Source: Glossina fuscipes
Lineage: Eukaryota > Arthropoda > Insecta > Diptera > Glossinidae
DNA: 64,000 nucleotides
Assembly: GCF_014805625.2 (NCBI RefSeq)
Contig: NW_023998417.1
Coordinates: 3,136,194 to 3,200,193, forward strand
Reading direction: 5' to 3'
Shown: positions 34,934 through 47,850 of the stretch, one piece after another
Layout of the letters: each line of letters starts with the position of its first letter
How positions within the stretch are numbered: the stretch's first letter is position 1
Position numbers and translations under genes: made by a program
Notes under the pieces: model-generated
What the model was told of the DNA's origin: nothing
The model's database searches: none
Seen by the model: only the letters and a program-made list of their open reading frames with translations

Positions 34934-35800
34934 ATTTATGCTTTGCACCAATTGTGATACGGACAGTGCGGACATATGTAATACCCAGAAGGACTTCATA
35001 TAAACCCACTCTTCTATTATATCGATCGATTTAGAATCATCATCCGAATTGATCTAAGCCTGTCTGTCCGTCTAAAGTCTGTCCATATAAATTTTTTTCA
35101 AGCTACAGATCGCAATTTTTAAGATATTCTGATGAAACTTGGTACAGTGCCGTATTTTGACCCAAGGACAAATGCTATTTAAAATATTTCAGCTCGGTCG
35201 ACTTTTTCGAGCACTTCCCATATACCGCCCTATTGCAATTTGCAAAATGTCTCCGCAAAAGAGGCTAAATAATAGTATTTTGGCATTCCAAGTTAGTATA
35301 AACACTTTGGACCGGCTGGGGCAATTTTTGAACACGCTCTTACTTAACGAAAATTGAAGTTCATACGACAAAGAGGCATAATTTTCATTGCTTCATGATG
35401 AAACTTATATCACAGTAGTAATTTAACATAAAAAAATTAACTATACCAAATTTGGACAATCTCATCCTAGTTTTTAGATCCTACCCTGAAAAGGATTTTG
35501 ACGGTAATATATCCTTTGTAAAGCAGAGAAGGCTAAGTTTCAATATGTGATGGTGAAAATTGACCCATAATAGTAAGCTCATAAAAAAATGAACTCTAAA
35601 AAATTTGGACCAGCTATGTCTATTTTTGGATACTGCCCTATGTAAGGATTGAACTTGTAGATATGCACTTGAAAAATATGCCTTTATATGGAAACAAGAT
35701 TTAATTTTTATGTTCTATAAGAAAAATAAGAATTGTGTTAGAAAATGTGGTGTAGGATGCTTAATGGTTGGCCTTGCCGTACTATAATATTCTTAATTGT
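34934..35800 (-). mobile_element. mini-me-like element, subfamily A, near full length
   Basis: Same order as 18545-19380 but inverted. At the left is a decayed TTATGCTTTGCACCAATTGTGATAC (compare TATACCCTACACCGCTTGTGGTAC at 43820), then ATTGATCTAAGCCTGTCTGTCCGTC (about 35049-35073). At the right is GGTTGGCCTTGCCGTACTATAATATTCTTAATTGTT, with the hairpin now imperfect. Small overlapping open frames at 35139-35371 fall inside it and are not genes. Confidence 0.8.
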
Positions 35801-38785
35801 TTTATAGATAAGATTTATTATATAACTGAAAATAATGACAGGGCTCTGGCTTATAATGTAGGACTTGCTATAAATAAATTTTCATTACGATCTCATTAAT
35901 TTTGGATGTAAATGTTTAATATTATACATCGGTTCACTTTGGGCCGCCCTATGCAAAGGAATTGCAGAATAGTAGATGACATTACAAAATCAAATTACTT
36001 ATGCAGTCCCTGTTTTTACCAGCGTTTCTATATAAATGACAAGACGATGCGGACATATGGACGCACGTATTCACAAGTTGAATGTTAAGCTTAATGGTAG
36101 GCTTTAGTTTTTTTGATAATTATTTTTTTAAAAATTAATCTTATGTAAGAATTTGAGATTAAATTTAAACTTGTGCTGTTGTATTGATTGAAGACAATTA
36201 ATTACTTTAAAAAAAAAGTCGTCGTAACTGCGTGTCAATCAAAATCGTTTTATCAAAAGATAATTTATAATCAAAAGTTTTTAGTTGACGGAAATTTTAA
36301 AAAGTTTTTTAAAATATTTTTTTTAAATTTTATAAAAGTATCTGGTTTTGATTAATCTTTCAGACAAAATAAAATCAAATAGCATGCGTTACTTCTCCCT
36401 GTCAAATGTATAGACATTATTCAGCTCATTTCGAGACTTGAACATAAATCATTAAAATCATTCAAGTGCAAGTGGCATTTGACACATTTCTATACAGAAG
36501 CTCTTGATTACACACTTGTATATATATGAAATTTTTTGTTTTTTTTTTTTCTTTTCTTCTTTTTGAAATATCTCTATATATTTATATAAAACGTGTAATA
36601 TTTGTCACATGGCTGTAGACCAGAAATTCCCAAACATTACGATTTGTTGTATCAATTGCGAGGAAAAGAACAATTTTGATAAACATTTCCTTACAATATT
36701 GTATTAAGATAAATTTATGTAATGTATGTAAAATGTTTAATTTATATTGAAATTTAAAAAGTTGATAGCACATTCAGTAGCACTTTATGGCGTGAGTACA
36801 TGCCTGTGGTTAATTTCAATGATTTCGAACATTTCGGGGGGGAGTTAAATCTAAGAAGTCTTTTCTCGAATTGCCTTAGCCAGTAGGTAGATGAGTGAGC
36901 AGGGCAAAGAGATCGTAACGCTTAACAGGATTCTCTAAAATTTACTGAAACCCTTTATATGAGTGCGCGTCCCTGCTTAAAAAGTCTTTGTGGTTTTGCC
37001 CCCAAGTTAGAGGCTTAGATAATTCGATTGAAGGGTACAGTTATTCCCTTTTGCTTGTGCAATGACATGCTAACGTGTAGCTCAAGGGGTGTCAGGCTAT
37101 ATCAGGCATCGGGCTTGGGCAGGAATGTCAGAGATTTCGTCTTTCTTAGCATCATTTATAACTCGTTCATAATGTTTAGTGAAAAAATATAACTATTTGG
37201 AGAAAGCTGCAGTACAGCGTTCTTCAATGTACAATGCATGAATTTCGACATTATTTTTCTTTTTGTGGTCTTAACATGTTCTCTGGTTTTTCTTTTCTTT
37301 TTTTTTTTTACAATTTCACAATTTTGATCTCAAAATTTTAGAGCGAGAGAAAAACATGACACATTTTTTGACATGTCTACTTATAAGATAAAGTTCGTGT
37401 CTGTGTGCGTTCATTTACATACAGAACATGTTATTAGAAACGATTTTATCAATATATATCTATATATATACATATATTTATGTATATAAAATGTAGTTGA
37501 TATTGTTATATGGTATGAAATAATTTTAAGATTAAAGCAAACAGAAAAGTCATATTCACTGCATAATTCATGAAAAACATATACGAAATGCTGGCGCGTG
37601 TTTATGCAGAGCTTTTTTCACAACACCAATTACGTAGATTTGAAAAATATCAGACTATTGATATTTTGAAATTTTCTCTTTCAACATTTTTATTTGTCAA
37701 TAATGAGCGGATTACAAGTTTAGCTTTCTATTCCAATATCTGCAGTCTTGAGAATATCTATACGAGGATATCTATAAGGCTTTTTTTTTTTTGTTTACAA
37801 ATATCAATCAATGCGACTAAGCACAGCGATAAACAGGTAGAATTATAGAAGTAAAGAAAAAGCGTCAAATGTTGCATCGATGGTGTGCTAAATGAATGTT
37901 TTGCTTCTTAACTCTTCTAAAATTAATTAGCTCTCGGTATGTGAACGTGAAAGCGACAGTTTATGAAAGTGAGTGGCAACTTTAATCCTCCTTCACTTTA
38001 CACCAAGTTTCAGTGTAATGCTGTCCTAAGATCCAGTCTTCAACTTATTCAAACTGACGAGCCTTTCCTTGTTGTTCAAGTTTTATTGTCTACCTAGCTT
38101 TTTGATCTCTCAAAATCTTCTTCTTTTTGCTTGAATCATACATTTATTAACCTGTTCAAAGCAACGCATAATATCTATCATTCAGCATTTCTATCTAGTT
38201 CATGGCACATGGATTCGTGTATTAAAAGTCATACAACATATAACACGTATACTGTTAGAATTCCAATTACACTTGCTTTCTTTAATGTGGATTGAATTTC
38301 TATTTTATTGGTGTTGACGTAGTTATCTTTGCCGCCCGTAACTATATTTTCGTCATCGTACATATAAAATATGAAACTTGACACGCATCCACCCATATGA
38401 TGCAGAGGGCGTACGCTTAGTACGTTTTCATTTTGTAGTTGAAAACGAAAAAAACAAAGAGAATAGATACAAAAGTAAAAGCAAAAAAAAAAAAAAAAAA
38501 AAAAGAAATGAAAAAAAACGGAGAGACGTGACCTTACATGTATTAAGTTAAAGTCACGTAGTTTCGGGTAATGAAAGAGCAGCGAATTTTTCGTTCGCAC
38601 TTCCTATTATCATGCTTTTCATGTGATAACCTGCCCGGCAAGCATTTCTGTATGCAGAATTTTCAAAAAAATTATAAAGTTTTTCTATTCCACTGCTCTT
38701 TTTTTTTTTTCTTTTTCTGCGTTCGCTTAGCGTATCTCTTCAATATGCCTAAGGCAATGTTTTATTTCCTTTGATTGTTTTATTA
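35801..38785. other. AT-rich stretch, no gene seen
   Basis: T-runs (36541, 37303, 37784), A-runs (38484-38503) and TA tracts near 37450. Frames such as 37570-37848 and 38229-38600 are AT-driven and have no domain. Confidence 0.55.
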
Positions 38786-38786
38786 C

Positions 38787-38853
<67 letters not shown>

Positions 38854-38863
38854 NNNNNNNNNN

Positions 38864-38918
<55 letters not shown>

Positions 38919-38928
38919 TAGATAGATA
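38786..38928. repeat. AG microsatellite containing an assembly gap
   Basis: Long (AG)n with AAAG interruptions and a short GATA end; N at 38854-38863. The true length is unresolved. The Ser/Leu-repeat open frame on the minus strand is a repeat translation. Confidence 0.97.
38854..38863. other. assembly gap (10 N)
   Basis: Unresolved bases within the AG repeat. Confidence 0.98.
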
Positions 38929-40014
38929 CGAAATTTATTGAAAACAATTATTTTCAATTTAATTAACGATATTTTTTCTATATATTTTTTTAGAACTTCA
39001 TTTTTATTTTTAATTTTTTTTTTTGTTATACCTACCACTGAAGGTTGGAAGTAAACTAATCTTGTCATAATGTTTGCAGCATTTGAAAGGATGCTTCAGC
39101 GACCCCATAAGGTATATATATTTATGTTCATTGTGAAATCGTGAACTAATTACCGACGTCGATCTGCCTCTGTGTCTATGGTATATACGTCTCTGAGTCA
39201 GAACACTTAAGACATAGGCTTCAAATTTGTTAGAAATGTGGGAAGTTGTTCCACGCAAGTTCATATGAAAAACGGGTATAAGTTGGTCAAAGCGTAGGTC
39301 AACATTAATGCTGAAATTTTTGGGTTTTCAATTGTGAAAGATAGAACAGTGAAACTTTCTAAATTTATTTTATGAAGGAGCCTAGCATAAAAGGCGACCA
39401 AGATGAATGGCAGTATGCGAGGCAATTTCAGCCACGACGGCCAATGTTCTTCTAAGACGTCACAAGGTTGCCACGTTAACTAAGAGTAAATTATATCCGC
39501 CGTGTGGCCGATAGGTACGAACGTATCGCGAACTTTGACAAGAACGTGTGCGATAGCAAACTTAAACGCTAAGTAAAATGATTTAATTTCTTGTTAACCA
39601 TCGCGAAATTAAATTTTTAAGTAAAGAAATATTTTGTTGCTAATCAGAGTAAAGTGAAATTTTCGAAGCAGAGGAGTATCCATGATTTTAAATCAAATCT
39701 CTCATTTTAACTGCCTTATGTATTCAAAATGACGGGTATGCATGACATAGTTTAGGGTGTCCTTAGATGAAATGGATTCCAAAAAAAATAAATTCATTTG
39801 CTTTGAAATGGGTCAGGTTCATTTTCGAATGCCGAAATAATATTACTCAGCGAGTTGTGTCAATTAAGGCGTTATGTGAGATATATAAAGAAGCGTTCAC
39901 CTGTGGGTTAAAACGCATTAGCGCATCAAAATCACCGAAAATATCGTAATAATTCCTATCTGTAGGTTGAACACAGGAATCCGTGGATAGACATAAGGCG
40001 TGTATAACAGAGAA
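38929..40014. other. intergenic stretch, partly decayed mini-me-like sequence
   Basis: No gene. The part from about 39260 has GGGTATAA and GGCG-rich phrases like those in subfamily B interiors and leads to the core at 40015, so it may be the decayed body of that copy. Confidence 0.4.
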
Positions 40015-40085
40015 GCAGACGTACAGACAGATAAGCTTAGATCGTTTCAACAAATGATTCTTTGTAATGATCTTCGTTAAGTTTG
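40015..40085 (+). mobile_element. mini-me-like core
   Basis: CAGACGTACAGACAGATAAGCTTAGATCGTTTC followed by AATGATTCTTTGTAATGATC matches the core at 19225-19265. The hairpin end expected to the left is not recognisable. Confidence 0.6.
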
Positions 40086-43000
40086 TCATTCCTTGTTGCC
40101 ATCAGTTTTAAACATTTTACAAAAACTCCCATGTATTTGCTTTTCAAGCCTAAGAAAATGCATGAAAATGTCTTAGGAATTGACGTAAGCTAATAACCCG
40201 TTTCGGGGTACTTGCGAAACATTATGCACTAGTAATTGAATTTTTCCATGCATATCCTTAAAAACTTTAGTTTTTCATTACTCATATTCTAATATCCTGT
40301 TTAATGTAATCTATGCTCTCTAACAGAGTTTGCATTTTTTTTTTTACATAATCTATATAAGATAAAGAATTTGTGCGTCGTACATACATTTAAATGCCGT
40401 TACACTCAAGTTTCTTTTCCTGATCCTCGCTGATTTTCTATTCAATGATTTACATAAAGTCATTTTATATGTAGTTCGAAATCTCAGCTACGTACTTGGG
40501 CACATTTGTGAAAAGGAATCCTTCTGAGTGTTACAAGCGGTACAAACTCAATATATCGTATACCATAAATTGTGTAGGGTGTAATTATATTAGATGACTA
40601 TTAAAGTTTTAACAACGTTTTAAATTGCGAAAGTTTCTGATTGACGTAAGTAAGATGTGTTTTAAAAGACTTATGCTCTCATTATTTGCTGTCATTTACA
40701 CGTTTTAGAGATACCATAAAAAAAGATTTTACATCACAAATATCTTCTGTTAAAGATATTTTGCAAACTATTTTTTTAATAGTGTACGATCTTTGCTTTA
40801 TCTTACTATCATACATGTATGAGCAAATATTTTGAAAAGTTGATGTCGCAGCATTTTTTTTGCAGATAAAAATATACAATCGTATGTCATTTATTGCTTA
40901 CCGTAGTATACTTAAGAAGTGACGAACATATAAAAGAGAAAAGTTATTAACCGTTAACAGAATTACAAAGAACGGTTTAAAGAAAAATTTGATACTTTAA
41001 GGTAACTTACGCTAACGTAATCGGTAAAATATATGAAATTAAGGCGTAGATGGTTAAGCTGATATTATCTATTCCTATATCAATTAAAAAAAATTTTATT
41101 CTCATTTTGTAAAGATGGGAAGGAATTCAATTAGTTAACTCATTTTTATATCTAGGAAGGATCCATCTTCTCTGGATGTCTGTTCCACATTGTTAGAATC
41201 CGTCTATAGACTAAATATTACTTTCATGGTATGTAGAAAGGAGCTGTGGAAATATTTGCAATTGTCAGAATTCGCCTTCTTACGTAGTCTCATTTTAAAT
41301 AAATACGTATGTAAATGTGTCTCTATCCCTACAGCGAGAGCAACATGTATTCTCTCAATTTATGCATTAATACAACTTATGCACGTGATCATGAGACATG
41401 TACATTACTTATGTTATATATTTTTAATGGTTACGTATACGCATGGTTTTCCATCTCAGTAAATCTATGCATAGGTGCTTTTGCAATATTTTTGTCGTTG
41501 TTCCTGTTTTCCGTTGCTTCCAGAACCATGTGAAACATATATATATATATACATATATATATATACATAAATATAAATATATATATATATATATATATTT
41601 TTTTTTTTTTATAAGTTTGAATTGATCTTTTATATACACCTTAACGTATACTTTTAACTTAAGGGCGCAAATACGAAACAAAATATAGTACCAACCATAC
41701 AACATATATCCTTGTTATGTAGTAATTAGAAGGGATGCCAAGACGAGGAAGATGTGCTTTACCAAGTTATTGAAATGAAAATTTGTCTGCTGTAAATCCT
41801 ATATATCGCTTAATATTTTATTTCATTCCTTCTGTGTTTTCATAAGTCACACGTGGAGCCAGAATTCCCGCGGCTTTCACTTAGACATCGTCTGCTATGA
41901 ACATCCCACATTGCTTTTAGAAAGCGACAAATTCTTAATCGACGCCGTTTTTAATTTCATGTAATTGCGATCATTTGCTTACTGACTCTACCCGTTTGGG
42001 TAGGTTAAGCTATAATTTTTGTTATTTTCACAATAAAGGAATCATGACTTTTCGCAAATAGCTCTGGTTTTTTGCACTAATTACATCAATTATGGTTGGT
42101 ACAGCTCTCCAGTGTCGCTTTCATTCGGTTGGAATAAACCATAACATATTACACACAGTTGATCGTTTTGGGCTGTCAGGCATAATCAACTTTATCGTCG
42201 ATGTTACTGATTAGCCTTAAGGTTAAGTTAGTGCATCCATTGTCTATCACGTATCACGTACACCGTTTCATCAGAATTGTACTTCAAATTAAACAGGAAA
42301 AGTCAGGTTTTCTATGAATGCTGTTTATGTGGAGCAAAACTTTACGTCTTTTTTGTTAAAATAAATAAAAATTTTCGCTTTGATATGTGTTGCTATTATG
42401 TCGGGTTATTGAACGCATTATTATTATGAACGCATCGCCAAGTTGCAAAAAGTAAAAAAACCACAACTATTGACATATATGTCCGCTACATGTGCTACGC
42501 ATACAGTTACGTATGAAAGCCGCAGACTTGGCATCAAATAATAACAATAGCTTGCTGTTCGAGGGCGTCAAACTAAACCTGTTCAATGAATAAATAAGTT
42601 GCCATCAGTTGTTAAATAACTTACAGTTAATAACCGTTTGCAGTTTCATATTCAATGCAGTCACATATCAGTCCTCATATTCAACGCTTAAGTTGAAGTT
42701 AAGTGTGTTTTATGACAGAATTACTTCAGTTGAAAAATATTTCTTCTCAAAGCAGTGAACTTTTTTTTGTTTGCATTCTCAGCGGACAGCATTTTACCCT
42801 TTGATTAATTGTTTGCTGAAGGCAGATTTTTTACGACTTCTTCATTGTCCGATCAGGGTACTTGTTCTGCTGAAGTTAAATAATCTGCATACCATTCATG
42901 AATTTTTGATATACATTCTTACCTCTTTCTTCCCCTAGAATTCAGCAAATCAACAACAATTGAGCAAGGGTGCTATAAAATGAAGCAGAATGTGAATGTA

Positions 43001-43819
43001 GACAATTGGCAACTTTATGCGTTTAAAAGATAAACTTAAAACTACATTTCTTCATTCCGCTTTGCACTTATAGGAGTCTCTTAATAAATAGGGGACAACT
43101 CCTTGACTCGATTTCATTGTTTTTACCAAATGGTTGCGAAAATTTTTCGAAAATAGAAAATATCTATGTAACTTAAAGTTTCCAATTGAAAACTTTAAAA
43201 TTTTAAGACATCTATTTAAAAAAGGCAATAATTATTCAGTTCTTGATCATTGAGTGGATGGGTTTATCCGATTTTCGCATTCAAAGTGACAAGAGTAAGA
43301 AGAAGTTTTTTTTTTTTTTTAATGGTCGTAATCATAAACTGATTTCATTGTTTACAACGTGTGCATGTATGTATAAGAATGTAAAATATATATGGATGGA
43401 TGTATGCGTTGCAAACATTCGACATATTTAGTAACAATCCGAAGGAACCAAAATAAATCATACATTAGTAGAGTATATAAGTAGTAAAGAACACAAAAAA
43501 ATAATAACTTGTTGCATAATTGTTTTAATTAAAAAATATTTTATGTGAAACGAGTTACTTCAATTACACGCCATATACCATGAAATCATGACACTTCTCT
43601 TATTTAATTTAGAAAGTAGTTAAATGACTCATGTCTACATTAGCGTAGTTTTTCTATTTTTTTCTTATATACAGAAAAAATTTTCTTTCATTTTGTGTTT
43701 CATTCATTCGTAGCTCGATTTTTTCTTCGTCTTCTTCTCTTTCTTTTTTTTTTTTTTTTTTGTTTGTAACCTTTAGAAGAGAACTGTAGAAAAGAGTAAT
43801 CTTTGGATAGCTAACTTAT
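40086..43819. other. AT-rich stretch, no gene seen
   Basis: A compound AT tract at 41537-41598 followed by a T-run, and T-runs near 43310 and 43745. The frames at 41190-41705 have no domain and partly run through the AT tract. Confidence 0.55.
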
Positions 43820-44238
43820 TATACCCTACACCGCTTGTGGTACATGGCGTATAAGGCTAGTGCCGATGTATGCAATAAGCAGAATAGTTTAAGATAGACC
43901 TTCCTTTTATTATACCGATCGATTCACCATCATAATCCCAATTGATCTAAGTCTGTCTGTCCGTCTGTCCCATGGGCGAATGCTATTGACTATGGTTCAA
44001 ATGGGTTCGCTTTCTCGCCCACTCTCCACATTACGCCCTATCCTGAAAAGTCGTAACAGAGAAAAAAATTTTCTCTGATCTATTTTTTGGGATCCTAACC
44101 TAATAAGGATTTTTAGGAAAATTGATTCTTTATAGAGCAGAAAATTCTAAGTTTCAATGTGTGGTGAAGAAAATTGACTGTGAATTTGGTGTAGGGTATT
44201 TACTGGGCGGCCTTGCCCGATTATAACGTTCTTCGTTG
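43820..44238 (-). mobile_element. mini-me-like element, subfamily A, internally deleted
   Basis: Both ends are clear: TATACCCTACACCGCTTGTGGTAC on the left, and GGCGGCCTTGCCCGATTATAACGTTCTT on the right. ATTGATCTAAGTCTGTCTGTCCGTC lies at about 43941. At 419 bases it is half the length of the other subfamily A copies, so roughly 430 internal bases are gone while both ends and the core remain. Confidence 0.8.
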
Positions 44239-44985
44239 CTTTAAAAGTACCGTAAGCGCATTCCTATTACGCTGAACATATAAACCTCTGTTTACACGAT
44301 GCCTACGATAAAAATGAATTACTTGTCCTGTAAACTTACTCGCAATTGACAAACAGTTAAAAAATTCAAAGAACTTGCTTGCAAATAGATACAAAATCAA
44401 CAGCAATAATTTATATTTCATACACCAACTTAAGCAGAAAAGCATATCTAGAAATGTAAATATGCGCGATATCTGTGTACATCTTAATGTGTAGATCTGT
44501 ACAAGAGTTCTTCATAGCTCGCCTTTTCGTTTCTTGCCCATGAACTTACGCCGTGACTTGATTTATTTATTCATATAGCACCGAATGATTCATAATTAGT
44601 TGCAGTAGTTATTGAAATCCTTTTGGGGATGGGAGTTTTGAGCAACCGTTCATGGCAACTTCCCGTTGTAATTGCCTCGGTAAACAAATTGTTGAGTAGA
44701 TTTATGAGTACATAAAGAAATTATAAAGTTCTTGCGGGAAAAAACTAGACAAGTATAAATAGTGAAAGCAAGGCAAGATGGCTTTATAGAATTTGGAAGC
44801 AGTTTTCAGAAAATAGACTCCACTACGACCTATTTGTAGTTTGTTTTTGCGGCAGTTTAGACTACCTGAAAATTTTGACATGTGTCCTAAACGCTGACTG
44901 TTTGCAGACGTGAAAATATTCAATACAATTTGCCATTTAAAAAATTCTACCTGTCTTTGCTCGGCAAACAATTGGATCGCCATCA
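44239..44985. other. stretch without a supported gene
   Basis: Short minus-strand frames at 44221-44445 and 44702-44986 have no recognisable domain. The second abuts the possible transposase relic and could be its decayed flank. Confidence 0.45.
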
Positions 44986-45222
44986 TTGTTTCTTAATTGT
45001 GTAAATTGGATTAGTAATCAGGGATTTTTCTTTCATCGGCCTACATCAAAGTCCATCAGAGCCCTTTACCGACAATTTGAAACATTTGAAAGTGAACATA
45101 CGTCAGACTATCGCAGATGGAACGCAGTGTTCGGCAGAGTAATTAACAGTTGGAGTCATCGTGCGCGTCAATGTGTTCAAGGCCACTGGGGACATTTCAA
45201 TGTTGCTTTGTTCAGAACATGA
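44986..45222 (+). pseudogene. possible Tc1/mariner-type transposase relic (head joined to tail)
   Basis: A 78-codon frame. Its residues around 18-36 (FHRPTSKSIRALYRQFETF) resemble the second helix-turn-helix found at the start of many Tc/mariner-type proteins. The last 30 residues (VINSWSHRARQCVQGHWGHF and NVALF) resemble the final segment of such proteins, where a histidine-containing GGH motif precedes the end. If right, the whole catalytic domain has been deleted. The ORF start may not be a real start, since it opens just after a stop. No inverted ends were found. A C-rich run (GGGCGCCCCCCC) lies about 50 bases downstream. Chance similarity is possible. Confidence 0.35.
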
Positions 45223-46689
45223 TAACAATATCTAAGCTACAAAATAAAACACAATTTATTTGTGTATGGTGGGCGCCCCCCCAACAATTCAAAAAGTATT
45301 ACTCTCAATGAAGGATCCTGTATTGTGTATGTATGTGTTAGCTTCAAAGTGAAAACATAAAAATATCTAATTGACTAATTGTTCCCTTAGTAAGATGTAC
45401 CTAAATCATTTTTCAAGACGATATCTAACTCCCGCTTATAGCTCCCTATATAGTAATTACTCTCTCCGAAATCTTCCATTGGTGAATTGAATTAAAATTG
45501 CCTATCTGAAATCCTACTTTCAAGGTCAAGTTCCCTCAAGACTATAAAAATTATTGTATAATACTTTTATCATTAACCCAACTACTTCAACGAGGTTGCA
45601 CCTAAAGCTTGATATTAAAACAATGCACACAATTGCCTAAATGATGGGAGTATAAAATTCGACCTAAAATGTATCGTAGCTTTCTTTCTTAATATTCGTA
45701 AGAAAATTGCAATTTAAAGCGCATTACAAAGAATACAATTAAACTAATTTAGAATTTTTGCAAAGCAGAGTTAGAGAAATGTTTTTATATTCTATAGCGT
45801 ATACATTAATTACACAGGCAGAGAATTTAATAAAGACAGACATAAGGATATGCGTACATTCGAAGAATAGTAAAACACAGCTAAGATAAGATTCAAATGC
45901 ATAATTTTGTAAGTTTCCAGCAAGGAAAGGAAAAAAGGCAAAAGAATTTACTTCAAGATAAAAACAAAGAAACTTTTCTTGTATTTTAAATGTTGTGGCT
46001 TTTACAACTTTGCGGCTGAGATTATAAAACTTAGGAACGGCATGAAAGTGATAAGATAGAAGAAGGGCTTGGTTGTAGCGAAAAAAGAAGGAGTGTGAAA
46101 TGTATACACATTATGTACTCGCACACACATACGAAATGTATGCAGAAGTTAAATTCAGGTAAGGATAACTTTAAGATTTTCTCATCCCTACGCATATGCA
46201 TTGTGTTTTTTATCCATTCTTATCTCTCCGGTAGATTAATTTCATATTTGCTTTTCTACAGTTACTTATATATATGTTCCTTGTATATACAATACAAATG
46301 TATGCACATTTATTAGCTTAAACAATATTGAGTCAGTGGAAGAGATTAAATGGTAACATCAACATGTGATAATTATTTATGTTTTTTTTTTGCCGTTATT
46401 ATGACTTAAATCAATAGTAAACTATACCAAAATATCTATAAAACAATTGTTTTATTGGCGGTAAAATTTTCAAAGGATCAAAAAAGCAACTTATCAAAGA
46501 TAAGTCAGATATATACAAATATTTTGAGTGATACTGGGAAAATTAGCAAGAGCAAAAGTCAATTGCAGATGAAAACAATTTTCCAAGTCCACGAGACCAT
46601 TTCAAGCCATTAAAGCAATTGCGCGATGCAGGCGCCGTAGAAGTAAAATGAAGACATTTACCACATAGCCTATATAATAAGAAACGCTA
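45223..46689. other. AT-rich stretch, no gene seen
   Basis: No repeats above the usual AT tracts. The frame at 46095-46316 is unremarkable. Confidence 0.55.
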
Positions 46690-46865
46690 CTACCAAGTTG
46701 GCATTCCCCAGATACAATCTTCAGTGCTTTGGCCCAAGAATAAATACTATTAAAAAATAGTTTGGGACGGACCACTTCCCATATAAAGCCTCAATTTAAA
46801 AAATTCTTACATGAATAATTGTTTGAAGTGATGTCGTGTAGGGTTTTTAATGGTGGGTCGAGGTT
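46690..46865 (-). mobile_element. mini-me-like element fragment, subfamily A
   Basis: CACTTCCCATATAAAGCC and GTGTAGGGTTTTTAATGGTGGGTCG match CACTTCCCATATACCGCC (35213) and GTGTAGGATGCTTAATGGTTGGCC (35751) in the same order and orientation. Only the hairpin-proximal part is seen. Confidence 0.5.
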
Positions 46866-47484
46866 TTTACTTCCCTTTCTTTCAAGTTGTTCAAAATATC
46901 TTGGCTTGGGAATCAATTACTTTACCATAATCTTTTGCAAAGCCATTGGAAGAATTTTTGCGGTCAAGATAAAATTTCTTTTCATTCTTAGCATATGTAC
47001 TTGCTTAGGTTTAATAGAAAAATTCCTTTAGTTTACAAGTCCTGGCATTCACATATGCTTCGAATTATCATTGCATTGCTTTTTACTTTTTTTTTTTTAT
47101 TATTAGAATATTCGAGTTTTTTTTTTTTATAATTGGTATGTACGGCGGCATACTTGTTATTCAAAGGTGGTATAGGAGGAATTTTTTAATTCTATATAAT
47201 AATCATTATTTCTTATAATGCATGTATTCCGTGTATACATGTGTTAGGTATTTGTAATAAAACATTAAATTTACAAAAGTGGAAAGGAAGAGATGCGTTA
47301 GAAATCTTTCGTTTTTTTTTTTTTTCAAAAGATCTCATAAAATGTTTATGAGTAATATGCTTAGTTAAAGATATTATTTTGCAATTGTATTGGTAAAGAC
47401 GACCAAAAATATGTCTAGCTGTGAGTAGATTTAAAATCTTTTTTAATTTTAGTAACCACTGAACGACGGGGTATACTCTTTGCA
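46866..47484. other. AT-rich stretch
   Basis: T-runs near 47085, 47117 and 47312; no gene. Confidence 0.5.
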
Positions 47485-47850
47485 ATACTTGATCAGCGCT
47501 GAAGTGCTGAATCCATTTAGCCATGTCTGTTCGTCTTTGCGTCTATGTGGTGTATGTGGTGTGTATATTATTGAAAATTCTTGTAAGCAGGTTGGTTATG
47601 AAAATGATGGAGAATTGGTTAAGGGACATGTCCGCAATAAAGTGTAAACTAAACGGACCTCTCTCTAACTAAAAATCTTATGGGTTTGCGTTCGTTAACC
47701 ATAAAGTAAGAAAAACATAATTGTCTAATTGAAAATCTTGTGGGCCTTTGTTCATTAGCCATAAAGTATGAACAACAGAAGGCTGAAATTTTCTAAATTT
47801 ATTTTATGTCAATTCGGCCACGTCCACGTAAAGGTACGATCGATCAAATT
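47485..47850 (-). mobile_element. mini-me-like element, subfamily B, with internal tandem duplication
   Basis: TTGATCAGC...TGCTGAATCCATTTAGCCATGTCTG (within 47488-47530) is a good match to the conserved dipteran mini-me core on this strand, followed by TTCGTC-type units. At about 47815-47832, ATTCGGCCACGTCCACG matches the interior of the 28617 copy in reverse. The duplication at 47665-47777 lies between. Confidence 0.55.
47665..47777 (+). repeat. tandem duplication, 60-base unit, two copies
   Basis: CTAACTAAAAATCTTATGGG and CTAATTGAAAATCTTGTGGG begin two units 60 bases apart. Both continue with TTCGTTAACCATAAAGTA / TTCATTAGCCATAAAGTA. Confidence 0.85.

Noticed and set aside
35139..35371. Two overlapping short genes on opposite strands
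   Set aside because: They lie inside a subfamily A mini-me-like element and are not conserved as frames in its other copy at 18.5 kb.
38727..39068. Another Ser/Leu-repeat frame spanning an assembly gap
   Set aside because: Translation of the AG microsatellite with N in the middle.
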